Shown: positions 28,979 through 38,343 of the stretch, piece by piece
How the letters are laid out: every line of letters starts with the position of its first letter
Numbering within the stretch: position 1 is the first letter of the stretch
NCBI RefSeq assembly: GCF_030818695.1
Contig: NZ_JAUTAR010000001.1
Span: 4,310,395-4,374,394 of the forward strand
Source: Chryseobacterium sp. SORGH_AS_0447
GTDB taxonomy: Bacteria; Bacteroidota; Bacteroidia; Flavobacteriales; Weeksellaceae
Direction of reading: 5' to 3'
DNA: 64,000 nt
The notes under the pieces: generated by a model
Database searches by the model: none
Seen by the model: only the letters and a program-made list of their open reading frames with translations
What the model was told of the DNA's origin: nothing
Made by a program: the position numbers and the translations under genes

Positions 28979-29563
28979 ATGAAAAAGATCGGACTTTTTT
29001 TCGGTTCATTCAATCCAATCCATATTGGGCATTTAATCCTGGCCAATTATATCCTGGAGCATTCGGATATGGATGAATTATGGTTTGTGGTAAGCCCTCA
29101 AAATCCTTTCAAGGAAAAAAAATCGCTGCTGAAAGATCATAACCGTCTGGATATGGTACAGCTTGCGGTGAAAAATTATCCCAACATGCGGGCTTCCAAT
29201 GTAGAGTTTTCATTACCACAGCCCAGCTATACGATCGATACCCTCACCTATCTTCATGAAAAATATCCCGATTATTCTTTCAGTTTAATTATGGGCGAAG
29301 ATAATCTGGCGGGTTTACATAAATGGAAAAATGCAGAGGCTTTAATTAAAAATCATCATATCATTGTATATCCGAGGATTTTTGAAGGAGAGAAAAAAGA
29401 CTCAGAACTTTTGCAGCATGAGAACATTTCTCTTATTAAAGCGCCTGTAATCGAGCTTTCCGCAACCGAAATCCGAGATATGATCCGGACCGGAAAAAAT
29501 GTACGGCCGATGCTTCCGCCGGAAGTTTTCGAATATTTGGACGGAAGCAGTTTTTATAAATAG
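28979..29563 (+). CDS. nadD: Nicotinate-nucleotide adenylyltransferase
   Basis: 194 residues. Transfers AMP to nicotinate mononucleotide in NAD synthesis. The nucleotidyltransferase motif FGSFNPIHIGH is at 8-18 and SATEIRDMIRTGK, the variant of the ISSTxIR motif, is near the C-terminus. Length is usual. Lies 18 bp after recJ and 5 bp before the next gene. Confidence 0.95.
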   Translation: MKKIGLFFGSFNPIHIGHLILANYILEHSDMDELWFVVSPQNPFKEKKSLLKDHNRLDMVQLAVKNYPNMRASNVEFSLPQPSYTIDTLTYLHEKYPDYSFSLIMGEDNLAGLHKWKNAEALIKNHHIIVYPRIFEGEKKDSELLQHENISLIKAPVIELSATEIRDMIRTGKNVRPMLPPEVFEYLDGSSFYK

Positions 29564-29568
29564 TTTCA

Positions 29569-30372
29569 ATGAAATTTTATTTAATTCTTTTCAGTTTTTT
29601 TACCCAAATTTTTATTTGCAGACAAGTTTTCTCCAAAGAATATTCCATCAAAATTATAAAAGAAACAGAAACAAGAAAATGGAGAGAAGAAGTCGCTAAT
29701 TATCAGAAAGAACAATGTTATAGAGATTCATTAAGAGCTGTTAATGAGTCAAAGCTTAAAAATAAATATTATATAAATATTGCTGCTCCGTATGGTGACC
29801 GTTTTATTCCTTCTGAAGAGTTAAAAATACTTCTAAAAAAATATGATATTATTTGGGGTGGAGAATGGATGGGAAGTGATATTGGAGGGTATGCTCCAAA
29901 TTCTTGCTATTATACATACATGACGAAGCTCACAAGAGAAAAATTTGGCGAAGAATTTATTGATAATCTAATAAAAAAATCTGTTTCAAATTATGTTAAA
30001 AAGCATCCGGATAAAATTTTTGATGAAGATGAACATACTGACTGGAAATATAAAGGAACATATACAGATGTTTCGGGAAAAGACGTTTTAAATAAAGATT
30101 TTTCTAATGCCTTTTTATATCCTAAAGATTACGATTACACAAAAAATAAGTATAATTCTCAAACCATTGCGATAATAAATCTTGATAATACAGGAAAGGT
30201 TCTAAAAATTGAAAAATTTTATCATCATATTTATAATGAAAACAATCAAAAATACATCCCTTATTTTGAAAAGGAAATTAAAAAGTTTATACAAAACTGT
30301 AAATTTGAACCCCTAAAATATGCTGGCTATCCTGTAAAATCTAAAATTGGCTTAAGATTTTTTTATAAATAG
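29569..30372 (+). CDS. Unknown exported protein with TonB-like C-terminus
   Basis: 267 residues; the N-terminus is hydrophobic (MKFYLILFSFFTQIFICRQVFS) and probably a signal peptide or anchor. The middle is charged, lysine-rich and unlike anything recognised. The last 25 residues (FEPLKYAGYPVKSKIGLRFFYK region) resemble the end of the TonB C-terminal fold, where a W/F-x-P-A and G-x-P-V pattern precedes the final strand. Codon use is visibly richer in A/T than nadD or recJ, suggesting recent acquisition or relaxed selection. It sits 5 bp after nadD, in the same unit. Confidence 0.7.
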   Translation: MKFYLILFSFFTQIFICRQVFSKEYSIKIIKETETRKWREEVANYQKEQCYRDSLRAVNESKLKNKYYINIAAPYGDRFIPSEELKILLKKYDIIWGGEWMGSDIGGYAPNSCYYTYMTKLTREKFGEEFIDNLIKKSVSNYVKKHPDKIFDEDEHTDWKYKGTYTDVSGKDVLNKDFSNAFLYPKDYDYTKNKYNSQTIAIINLDNTGKVLKIEKFYHHIYNENNQKYIPYFEKEIKKFIQNCKFEPLKYAGYPVKSKIGLRFFYK

Positions 30373-30378
30373 TTAACT

Positions 30379-30717
30379 ATGAATTTCATCGAAAAATTAT
30401 TCTCAAAATATCCGCAGGAAAAAGTAATTAAATGGTTTAAAAATATTTGCCTGGCGGAAGCGGTTTCCTGGTTTTTCCTGTTTACGGCAATGATCTGGAT
30501 CCGTACCAATCCCAACGATATTTTCCCGATTGTTTATATCAGCACGATCGGCAGCATCCACGGTTTATTTTTTACCCTGTATCTTGTGTTTCTTCCTGCC
30601 GTTAGAAAAATATTTGCCTGGGATGACGAAGACAGCGTCTTTGCTTTAATTGCAGCTTTCTTTCCTTTCGCCACCATCTGGATTGATAAAAAGCTTGCGC
30701 GTTTTGACAGAGAATAA
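30379..30717 (+). CDS. DUF3817 small membrane protein
   Basis: 112 residues with three membrane helices (AEAVSWFFLFTAMIW, PIVYISTIGSIHGLFFTLYLVFL, ALIAAFFPFATIWI) and the FxxxFxW...DK pattern of DUF3817. Function unknown. Six bp after the unknown gene; last in the recJ unit, closed by the terminator at 30725. Confidence 0.88.
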   Translation: MNFIEKLFSKYPQEKVIKWFKNICLAEAVSWFFLFTAMIWIRTNPNDIFPIVYISTIGSIHGLFFTLYLVFLPAVRKIFAWDDEDSVFALIAAFFPFATIWIDKKLARFDRE

Positions 30718-30721
30718 ACAT

Positions 30722-30750
30722 AAAAAAAGGACCTTTTCGGTCCTTTCTTA
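30722..30750. terminator. Intrinsic terminator, convergent
   Basis: 8-bp stem AAAGGACC/GGTCCTTT (30726-30746), with A-run before and T-rich run after; serves the recJ unit and probably the convergent lipoprotein gene. Confidence 0.85.
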
Positions 30751-30765
30751 TTTCTTAATTTAATA

Positions 30766-32553
30766 CTAGAAATCACGTTTCACATGGCCTGTAACCGTTA
30801 GGGTATGACTTCCAGAGGTGTTAGTATACGTACCGTTGACGGTAAAATCTATATAGTCCCCTACTGCGCCGAAGCTGGAGATATTGACCACCAGATTACT
30901 ATTCACAGGCATAATATCAGTATTAGAAATTCCAAAAAAATAATCTGTTGTAAAACTTGCGGGAACTCCCATCATATTATTCTGTTTCATGCCAAAAGAA
31001 GGCCCTGAAGGATTCTGTGAATTTATAATTAACTGTTTGGAAGGTATATTCGGAGCAGCTGGCATCGGGGAAAGTCCGGACCATTGTGCATTGAACGTGC
31101 CAATCACATAAGTTACCGGCTGACTATCAATCTTATAACTGATAAATTCGCTTACCGAATTACAAACGGTAATATTTCCCAGATTGACCGTATTGGCAGT
31201 CGCCGTAAAAGTAATTTCCCCGGTGGTCTGAACATTCGTCATATCGAATCCTTCATATATAAACTGAGGATTCGCAACACATGCGTAGGTATTGAAAGTA
31301 AAATTTCCGGTACTGCTTACAGGTACAGACAGATAATTGAAATAATTTGATCCTGCCACATTCCGAAGTGTTACATAACCGTCTGTTACATTGGCATTTG
31401 CACACGTTTTCAGATTTCCCTGGATGATATAATTCATAGATGCCGACGGATTCACGATAATATCCGGAATCGTTGTTGTACTTCCTGTAGCAAAAGGACC
31501 TACACTGGACGTGTAAATTGCATTGTTGCAGACATCATATACTTTCAGGGTAAGTACTTCACCTGCGGGAACAATTCCGGAAACCATTCCTGCATTATCC
31601 GATATACCGTTGGTCTCGTAAGTCTGGGACGCTCTTTTTAAAGTTACCTTAATATTCGGTAAAGCCACACCCGCAGAATTTTTTACAGTCACTTTCATGG
31701 TTGCCTGCTCAAACTGGGCATCACAATTCCACCAAGAGAAATGGCTTACCGTTCCTACATAAGTGTTTCCAACTTTCGTCGCAGAACCTTCTTCATTCCA
31801 CATTCCCGTCTCTTCATTATAAGACCATAGCGGAATCGTATTCGGCGAAGATGAATTTTGTGAAGCATCAACAGGAACTGTAATTTCTGCCGTATGACCG
31901 TTAGCGATCTGAAGGTTTTGTCCGGAGCTTCCCGTTAGCTGTACATGCAGCATTCCGAAAGTTTCCATGACTCTTGCATTCCCTCCTGAATTTGCAGCCA
32001 GAAACGAGCCGGGCATTAATTCATTCAGATAAGGATTTGAGGAAGCCAAGCTGAACAGAGCGACACTCACACTTCCTGAATACACATTTCCACTTGCATC
32101 TTTAAAGCTCCCGTCAAACTTCACTTTCGTTCCGTTAGGCAAAGAAACAGTAGAAGTTGAGCCTGCAGCGACAGTAGAAGTTGTTGTCGCAGGAATCATC
32201 ATAATGTTCACCCGGTTCATTCCATTCGTAGGAACCAACACTCTCGACGCATTCACATAACCTGCTTTGGTTACTTTTACATGAGCAAAATTTTCTTTTA
32301 CGGAAGCATTTTTAAATACAAAAAGTCCTTTAAAATTGGTTGTTACCGTACCTGTTCCTATGGTTACTGTCGCTCCCGAAACAGGATTTCCATTTATATC
32401 CAGAACGACACCCTGAAAGCTCTTTTGCGTGGCATTTCCAAAATTGTAATTGGCTTGGGGGTTTGAAATATTTTCGTCTATTTCCAACAAAGTTTCTTCT
32501 TTACAAGAAATGATGAATGAAAATAATAAAAGTAAAAGATAGAATTTTCTCAT
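30766..32553 (-). CDS. Lipoprotein with carboxypeptidase-regulatory-like domain
   Basis: 595 residues. Lipobox cysteine C17 (SFIISCKEE). A CarboxypepD_reg-like beta-sandwich follows (SFQGVVLDINGNPVSGATVTIG ... GYVNAS, about 44-115), then beta-rich regions with no catalytic motif (LPNGTKVKFDGSFKDASGNVYSG; SHFSWWNCD; a second Ig-like VKNSAGVALPNIKVTLKRA). The SHFSWWN motif is common in Bacteroidetes surface lipoproteins. Likely exported and anchored at the outer membrane; role unknown, perhaps adhesion or ligand binding. Confidence 0.78.
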   Translation of the reverse strand: MRKFYLLLLLFSFIISCKEETLLEIDENISNPQANYNFGNATQKSFQGVVLDINGNPVSGATVTIGTGTVTTNFKGLFVFKNASVKENFAHVKVTKAGYVNASRVLVPTNGMNRVNIMMIPATTTSTVAAGSTSTVSLPNGTKVKFDGSFKDASGNVYSGSVSVALFSLASSNPYLNELMPGSFLAANSGGNARVMETFGMLHVQLTGSSGQNLQIANGHTAEITVPVDASQNSSSPNTIPLWSYNEETGMWNEEGSATKVGNTYVGTVSHFSWWNCDAQFEQATMKVTVKNSAGVALPNIKVTLKRASQTYETNGISDNAGMVSGIVPAGEVLTLKVYDVCNNAIYTSSVGPFATGSTTTIPDIIVNPSASMNYIIQGNLKTCANANVTDGYVTLRNVAGSNYFNYLSVPVSSTGNFTFNTYACVANPQFIYEGFDMTNVQTTGEITFTATANTVNLGNITVCNSVSEFISYKIDSQPVTYVIGTFNAQWSGLSPMPAAPNIPSKQLIINSQNPSGPSFGMKQNNMMGVPASFTTDYFFGISNTDIMPVNSNLVVNISSFGAVGDYIDFTVNGTYTNTSGSHTLTVTGHVKRDF

Positions 32554-32794
32554 AAGCTATTAATTTTAAGTTTTGACTAAATTAATTATAAAATTTTAAA
32601 CACACCTTATTTTCTTATTTGCAAAAGAAAACATTTAAAATTTTCTCAAAATTATAGTTTGGATGTAACAGAATTTTAGATTGAATTGTCTAATAAATAA
32701 CAAAAGAATACTATTTAAAAATTTTAGCTTAAAATTTTAATCGCTGAAAATCAATAAATTAAAACAAAATCAAAAACATTTTAAGTACTTTGTA
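32554..32794. other. AT-rich intergenic region with no gene
   Basis: Divergent gap between the lipoprotein and the TonB-dependent receptor. Strongly A/T-rich with TTTTAAA and AAATTTT runs; no hairpin, repeat or small ORF of note was seen. The receptor promoter begins at 32795. Confidence 0.6.
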
Positions 32795-32826
32795 TTGCAT
32801 GATACTAAATTTATTATATATCTTTG
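32795..32826 (+). promoter_or_regulatory. Promoter of the TonB-dependent receptor gene
   Basis: TTG (32795-32797), 21 nt, TATCTTTG (32819-32826): a full -33/-7 match. It lies downstream of a longer in-frame ATG at 32790, which supports the start at 32880 and a leader of about 48 nt. Confidence 0.65.
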
Positions 32827-32879
32827 CAATGTTAAATAATAACAAATACAAGCTATTAAACTCTCTAAAAGATAAAGTC

Positions 32880-35159
32880 ATGAAAACTCAAATTCTTATT
32901 GCCGCCATATTTTTCAGTGGATTCACTTTTGCCCAGGAAAAAAAACAGGATACTGTAAAAACAAAAAGTATAGAAGCCGTTACGCTTACAAAACAGGTTT
33001 TTAAAAAACAAAGCGACCGTTTTGTGTATGATGTAGCCTCTTCTCCGGTAGCGAAAGGCAACACAACCTTTGATCTTCTAAAGCAGACTCCCCTGCTCTC
33101 GACTACCGACGACAAGACCTTTAAGATTGTAGGAAAGAACAATGTGCTGATTTATATTAACGGCAGAAAAAGCAATATGGATTCCGAATCTCTGACGCAG
33201 TTCCTGAAAAATACCCCCGCAGAAAACATCCAGAAAATAGAAGTCATTACGATTCCCGGAAGCGAATACCAGGTGGAATCTTCAGACGGGATCATCAATA
33301 TTGTGTTGAAGAAAAAAATGAGTGACGGAACCAGCGGAAACATGAGAATGTCTAATACGCAGAATAAATACAATGCCAGCAACGCCAGCTTCTCCGTGAA
33401 TTACAGAAAAGATAAGCTTGGAATTAACGCTAATCTGAGCGGCGGGGAAAATATCAATCCGCAGTCTTATGTATTGAGAAACGGAATCGGCCAGGTAAGA
33501 AACGAATCGGTAGGAAATATCGATGATCCTAACAAAAACCTTGGAGGCTACCTGAATATCGATTATCAACTGACAGAAAAAAGCAATCTTGCACTTTCCT
33601 GGAATTCCTGGGCTAATAAAAGCTATAATTCAACCATCGACTTATTAAACACGTTAACTATGCCTGATGATAAGGGGATTCTTGAGACCAGTTATACGAA
33701 GACTAAAAACAAGGAAGATGCGAGAAATTATAACAATTCGGTAAATTTAAATTATGAAGTAAAACTCGATTCTCTGGGAAGTAAATTCAATGCCAATGCG
33801 GCTTATCTTATTTACAAAAGATTTCAGTATTCCGACAACAACACCATGATTTCTGATGTTCAGGGCAGCACATCCGGCTTTTCGAGAACAGGGAAAAAGA
33901 TCATCCAGAACATTCCGCAAATTGTAAACAACTTTTCGGGAACAGTAGATTATATTCAAAAGTTTAAAAATGACTTCACATTTTCTGCCGGAGGTAATTT
34001 TAATAAGACTAAAACCGATAACGACACCAAGAATTACAATTACGCCTATGATTATGATAAAAACACCGGCATCCTGAAAGGTATAAAAAGCCAAACCGAT
34101 TTTAATCATTTTATTTATGATGAAAATATTTACGGCCTCTACATCACATTTGAAAAGAAATTTTCCGATAAGTTTTCCGGAAAATTGGGTGCCCGATATG
34201 AGATCACCAACAGCCTGGGAACAGCAGACAGCCGGAAAGATGATGTTCCGTCGAATCAGGAAATCAAACAGAACTATCAGAACCTGCTTCCTTATCTGAG
34301 TTTCAGTTATGCTATTAATGACAAGAATAATATTTCTTATGCATTTTCCAGCAGGATGGGAAGGCCAAGTTTTTGGGAACTGAATCCGGTAAGGAATATT
34401 ATTACAGAAGACAATTACACACAGAACAACCCTTTTGTAAAGGCATCTTCGAACTATAATCAGGAACTGACCTATATGTACAAAAATTCTTATTTCCTGA
34501 TCTTAAATCATACCTACGAAAAAGACCAGATCACCCAGGTTCCTTTGCAGAAAAAGTATGTGGATAATAATGGTATGGAAAGGGTAAGACTGGCCTACAT
34601 CCGGACCAATTTCGGAGACAAGCAGGAAATGTCGGCCATGCTGGGAATTCAGAAATCACTGTTCAAACAATACCTGACGATGAATTTTAATGCAGGAATC
34701 CAGCATAATATCAACAAAGGAACTTTAAATACAGATCCTACGACAGGAGAAGTTTTCGACACTTACATCAACAACAGAAAATCTACCAGTCTTGTTATTA
34801 ACAGTAATAATACCCTGCGTCTCGATAAAAATAAAACATGGTTTCTGGGCGTCAACTTCTTCTACGTAGACAAGCAGCAGATCGAGCTGGGTGTTCTGAA
34901 AAATTTAATGAGCCTCGACCTGAGCATCAAGAAAAACTGGAACGACTGGACTTTTGCCGTAAATGTAAATGATGTCCTGAGGACCAATATTGTGGAAATT
35001 GAGGACTACCAGAGCAACGGCAACTATAATTACATTAAAAACGACATGTACAGAAGAAACATCACGGTAAGCCTTACCTACAATTTCGGAAACAAAAAGG
35101 TGAAAAAGGTAAGAGATATTGAAAGCGCTTCGGATGCTATTAAAAACAGAACAAGATAA
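32880..35159 (+). CDS. TonB-dependent receptor-like outer membrane beta-barrel protein
   Basis: 759 residues. Signal peptide ends at TFAQ (about residue 18). The plug domain follows directly (IEAVTLTKQVFKKQSDRFVYDV, NTTFDLLKQTPLL, VLIYINGRKS, IQKIEVITIPGSEYQ, GIINIVLKK), then a long barrel with alternating strands up to the C-terminal ITVSLTYNFGNKK. No N-terminal carboxypeptidase-like domain and no STN domain, so not a sigma-coupled transducer. It belongs to the outer-membrane-beta-barrel family widespread in Bacteroidetes; substrate unknown and no SusD partner adjoins. Confidence 0.88.
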   Translation: MKTQILIAAIFFSGFTFAQEKKQDTVKTKSIEAVTLTKQVFKKQSDRFVYDVASSPVAKGNTTFDLLKQTPLLSTTDDKTFKIVGKNNVLIYINGRKSNMDSESLTQFLKNTPAENIQKIEVITIPGSEYQVESSDGIINIVLKKKMSDGTSGNMRMSNTQNKYNASNASFSVNYRKDKLGINANLSGGENINPQSYVLRNGIGQVRNESVGNIDDPNKNLGGYLNIDYQLTEKSNLALSWNSWANKSYNSTIDLLNTLTMPDDKGILETSYTKTKNKEDARNYNNSVNLNYEVKLDSLGSKFNANAAYLIYKRFQYSDNNTMISDVQGSTSGFSRTGKKIIQNIPQIVNNFSGTVDYIQKFKNDFTFSAGGNFNKTKTDNDTKNYNYAYDYDKNTGILKGIKSQTDFNHFIYDENIYGLYITFEKKFSDKFSGKLGARYEITNSLGTADSRKDDVPSNQEIKQNYQNLLPYLSFSYAINDKNNISYAFSSRMGRPSFWELNPVRNIITEDNYTQNNPFVKASSNYNQELTYMYKNSYFLILNHTYEKDQITQVPLQKKYVDNNGMERVRLAYIRTNFGDKQEMSAMLGIQKSLFKQYLTMNFNAGIQHNINKGTLNTDPTTGEVFDTYINNRKSTSLVINSNNTLRLDKNKTWFLGVNFFYVDKQQIELGVLKNLMSLDLSIKKNWNDWTFAVNVNDVLRTNIVEIEDYQSNGNYNYIKNDMYRRNITVSLTYNFGNKKVKKVRDIESASDAIKNRTR

Positions 35160-35195
35160 AATCATTCTTCATATAATCAATTATTTTTTGTGGTG

Positions 35196-35225
35196 ACCCG
35201 TCGAGAAATCGGCGGGTTTTGTTTA
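35196..35225 (+). terminator. Intrinsic terminator after the receptor gene
   Basis: 8-bp stem ACCCGTCG/CGGCGGGT (one G-U pair) with a 6-nt loop, followed by TTTTG. Confidence 0.85.
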
Positions 35226-35247
35226 TTTTTAAACTCAATATTATAAA

Positions 35248-36108
35248 ATGTTTCTGATGAAAAAGCAGGCCTTCATTTACATAAGCCTCTTCCTGTTGAT
35301 CCTATCAGGCTGCCGGCAAAAAACGATTGAGCTAGGAAAAGGCATTTCTTTTAAAGCAGAGCAGAATATTTCTTACGGAAAAGACACTGCTCAAAAAATG
35401 GATCTCTATATTCCGGATAAGAATGCAGATTCCGGGAATGTATTCATCATTATTCACGGTGGCGGCTGGCAGGGCGGAAGAAAATCTCAGCTCACCAGTT
35501 TTACATTTGATCTGATGAAAAAGTTTCCTCACACTATTTTCGTAAATCTTGAGTACCGGCTGGCTTCATCCACCCGTTTTGCGCTTCCGGACCAAACCGA
35601 CGATATAAAAACGGCGATGACGTATGTTGAGAAAAAGTTAAAAATCAAACCCAAATATATTCTTCTCGGAAACAGTGCCGGCGGTCACCTTTCAATGTTG
35701 TATGCTTATCATTATGATCAGGAAAAGAAAGTAAAAGCTGTTGTTAACATCGTAGGACCGGCAGACCTGAATGATCCCGGATTTAAAAATTACGACGATT
35801 ATGCTTTTTTGGAAAAGCACCTCATCAATCCTAAACTAGTTGATGGTAAGCTTTCATTGATGGACTTCGGAAACCCGGTTCATTGGATTACACCAGCCTC
35901 TGCGCCCACCCTTTCCTATTACGGTACGGCTGATCATGTGGTTCCGGTTTCCCAAAAAAAGATTCTGGATTCGGTTTTAACCAGAAATAAGGTTTATCAT
36001 GCATCGTATGAATTTAACGGAGACCATGTGGGATGGGAGCGACCGCCTCATGCATCGTTTCTAGTTGGGAAGATTGAAGACTTTCTTGAAACGGTGGATA
36101 AAAAATAA
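35248..36108 (+). CDS. Alpha/beta hydrolase lipoprotein (esterase)
   Basis: 286 residues; lipobox cysteine C22 (LILSGCRQ). Oxyanion-hole HGGGWQGG, nucleophile serine in GNSAGGH, acid in YYGTADHVVPV and histidine in NGDHVGWE complete an esterase triad like that of BD-FAE/kynurenine formamidase-type enzymes. An ATG three codons in (35257) would also serve. Probably acts in the periplasm on short esters. Lies 88 bp after the receptor gene, beyond a terminator. Confidence 0.87.
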   Translation: MFLMKKQAFIYISLFLLILSGCRQKTIELGKGISFKAEQNISYGKDTAQKMDLYIPDKNADSGNVFIIIHGGGWQGGRKSQLTSFTFDLMKKFPHTIFVNLEYRLASSTRFALPDQTDDIKTAMTYVEKKLKIKPKYILLGNSAGGHLSMLYAYHYDQEKKVKAVVNIVGPADLNDPGFKNYDDYAFLEKHLINPKLVDGKLSLMDFGNPVHWITPASAPTLSYYGTADHVVPVSQKKILDSVLTRNKVYHASYEFNGDHVGWERPPHASFLVGKIEDFLETVDKK

Positions 36109-36174
36109 GAATAAATTTAATGCTACCGACGCAAAGAACAATCTATATTGCAGCCGCGGATTTTCGTTTGCAAA

Positions 36175-36200
36175 GATGCTTCGACAAGCTCAGCATGACA
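36175..36200. repeat. Dispersed REP-like repeat (GATGCTTCGAC...CAGCATGACA)
   Basis: A short imperfect palindrome with ATGCT/AGCAT arms. Closely similar sequences are scattered in intergenic regions of many bacterial genomes, including Bacteroidetes. One copy only in this window. Confidence 0.5.
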
Positions 36201-36267
36201 CGTTCATTCAGCAAATAATAGCTACAAATATTATTAGATTTCTTAAATCCTGTATTTTAAAATGTTT

Positions 36268-36309
36268 CAAAAACAAACGCTTTGATATTTTCAAAGCGTT
36301 TGTTTTTTA
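36268..36309. terminator. Bidirectional intrinsic terminator
   Basis: Stem AACAAACGCTTTGA/TCAAAGCGTTTGTT with a short loop and A/T runs on both sides, between the convergent esterase and GH43 genes. Confidence 0.92.
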
Positions 36310-38064
36310 TTCTGATTTAAAAATTTCTGACCTTTCCGAAGTGCCGTTGGCATTGAAGGCTTCGATCTGGAAATAATAAGTATCGGTCCTGTCGGCTCCT
36401 GTGAAGAAATATTCGTTTTTACCGTACACCATAATGCTTCCGTATAATTTCTCCGGTGATTTTCCCCAATAGATCACATATCCGTCGGCATCGGAATTCT
36501 GTTGCCATTTCATCCAGATGCTTCTTCTTTCGCCGTACTTTTTAGGATCCGCTCTCAGCGGTACAAAGTTCTGAACTTTCCCAGGAACTGCACCGGCTCC
36601 TTTTCCAAAAACCCGGAATCCGCTTAGGGCAAATTTACCGGTCGGCATTTTCAGGTTTTCCATTTTCAGGAATCTTGCTTTGGCAGGCTTTTCCAGCTCG
36701 ACGTAATCATGCGGGACATCTTTAGTATTTTTGCTTTTATCCACAATCACACTCCATTTTTTACCGTCGTTGGAACCGTAGATTTTATACTGATGCATTT
36801 TACCGAAAGTTTTACCCATAAACTCGGCATCCTGATCGGCATAGTTGATCTGAATGGCATTAATGGTTGAAACTTCTCCCAAATCCGTCTGAAACCATTC
36901 CCCTTTATCACCGGTTTTTGCACTCCAATAGGTTTTAATATCTTCATCCACCGCATAATTCGAGTGATAACCGCCAAGTGTTGACGATACCTGAACGGGC
37001 TTGTTGTAGTTAAGCAACATCCATCCGGCGAAAAGACCTTTTGAAAAATCTTTTCCCTGCGCATATTGCGGAAGATAGGTTGGATAATCACCATATGCTG
37101 TATTGCAGTACATTACATCATCCTTGTCGAATCCTGCCGGCCAGATGCCCAGCCTTCTTTCAAAATTATTTTTGGTTGAGATAAAAATGGTTGAGATATG
37201 CCACCAGTTTTTATAGTTGTCCTCAAAGGTGGCACCATGCCCCGCTCCTCTGGCAAAACCTCCCGGCTTATAAGAAAACGGATTGTGCTGCTGGTATTCG
37301 AATCCTTCCAAAGGTTTATTGCTGACATACACACCGTCGGAATATCCACTGAACTCCGTGGCCGGTGCTCCATATTGCATATAATATTTCCCGTTATGCT
37401 TTGTCATCCAGGCTCCTTCCACGAAAGGCTGCAGGAAAACATTGTCGTTGTATTCCCCAAAGCGCTCCCAGCCGTGGTCTTCAGGCTTTAATTTAACGAT
37501 CGGTTTCACAAAACCTTCCGACTGGAGGGTATTGACTTTCACTTCGGTGCCCAGCAAAGGCCATTCGTTGCTGGATCCCCAGTACAGGTATAATTTATTC
37601 CTATCTTCATCATAATGAAAAGCCGGGTCCCATGCTCCCACTTTCAGCGTATCTACTGCTATTTTCCAGTCGTCTTTGGTCGGATTCGTGCTTTTCCAGA
37701 TCGGGAAATCCTGTTCCCAGGTGGAACCGAAAACATACAGCGTATCTTTCATCGCCCAAACTGCCGGTGCATTCAGGTCATGAATGTATTTGTTGTTTCT
37801 CAGAAATTTCCTTTTCACGAATTTCCAGTCGAGCATATCATCACTGTACCAATACCCTTCCTGATTGGTTGAAAAAAGGAAGAGCTTGTTTTTAAAATTA
37901 ACGATCACCGGATCGGCCGTTGCACGGTGTTTCCCCTGCTTTGAAAAGACTTCAAACGGGGTATAGCCGTAATCGATATTGATCGGGTTACAATAGGTCT
38001 TCTCCTGGGCCTTCATACCCATCATCCCGAACAGCAACATGAACATCAGGAAGTACTTCTGCAT
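36307..38064 (-). CDS. Family 43 glycoside hydrolase with F5/8-type C domain
   Basis: 585 residues, signal peptide ending GMKAQ20. Five-bladed propeller with the GH43 residues D51 (TADPV), D146 (GAWDPAFHY) and E216 (VEGAWMTK). A discoidin (F5/8 C) domain lies at about 350-480 (NYAVDEDIKTYWSAKTGDKGEW, YKIYGSNDGKKWSVI) and a fibronectin III-like domain at the end (WMKWQQNSDADGYVIYWG). GH43 enzymes cut arabino- and xylo-oligosaccharides. Substrate not certain. Exported, periplasmic or surface. A -7 element lies at 38086-38093. Confidence 0.88.
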   Translation of the reverse strand: MQKYFLMFMLLFGMMGMKAQEKTYCNPINIDYGYTPFEVFSKQGKHRATADPVIVNFKNKLFLFSTNQEGYWYSDDMLDWKFVKRKFLRNNKYIHDLNAPAVWAMKDTLYVFGSTWEQDFPIWKSTNPTKDDWKIAVDTLKVGAWDPAFHYDEDRNKLYLYWGSSNEWPLLGTEVKVNTLQSEGFVKPIVKLKPEDHGWERFGEYNDNVFLQPFVEGAWMTKHNGKYYMQYGAPATEFSGYSDGVYVSNKPLEGFEYQQHNPFSYKPGGFARGAGHGATFEDNYKNWWHISTIFISTKNNFERRLGIWPAGFDKDDVMYCNTAYGDYPTYLPQYAQGKDFSKGLFAGWMLLNYNKPVQVSSTLGGYHSNYAVDEDIKTYWSAKTGDKGEWFQTDLGEVSTINAIQINYADQDAEFMGKTFGKMHQYKIYGSNDGKKWSVIVDKSKNTKDVPHDYVELEKPAKARFLKMENLKMPTGKFALSGFRVFGKGAGAVPGKVQNFVPLRADPKKYGERRSIWMKWQQNSDADGYVIYWGKSPEKLYGSIMVYGKNEYFFTGADRTDTYYFQIEAFNANGTSERSEIFKSE

Positions 38065-38085
38065 AATCTATGGTTTCTTATTTCA

Positions 38086-38093
38086 CAAAAATA
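38086..38093 (-). promoter_or_regulatory. -7 element of the GH43 gene
   Basis: TATTTTTG on the minus strand, 21 bp before the ATG; no clear -33 TTG. The rest of the gap to 38343 shows nothing recognisable. Confidence 0.4.
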
Positions 38094-38343
38094 GGTAAGT
38101 TTTTCAGAATAAGAATATTATTTTATAATTCATAAATTATATACCTGTCATATTGAAAAGATAGCCATTGGCAAATCATTCGTTCTATCTATTCAGCTCT
38201 AAAGTGATAATTGGAATTAAATATCTCATTTATTGATGCAGAAAAACCTTAAATGAAAATTCCGGAATTCAATCAGACTATTCTGATCAGATCCAGGAAT
38301 TTTTTATAGTTCAGGTAGAAACCTGGATGTAATAGTTGAACTT

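Noticed and set aside
32790..32879. Upstream start for the TonB-dependent receptor
   Set aside because: A full -33/-7 promoter lies inside it and the signal peptide begins at 32880.
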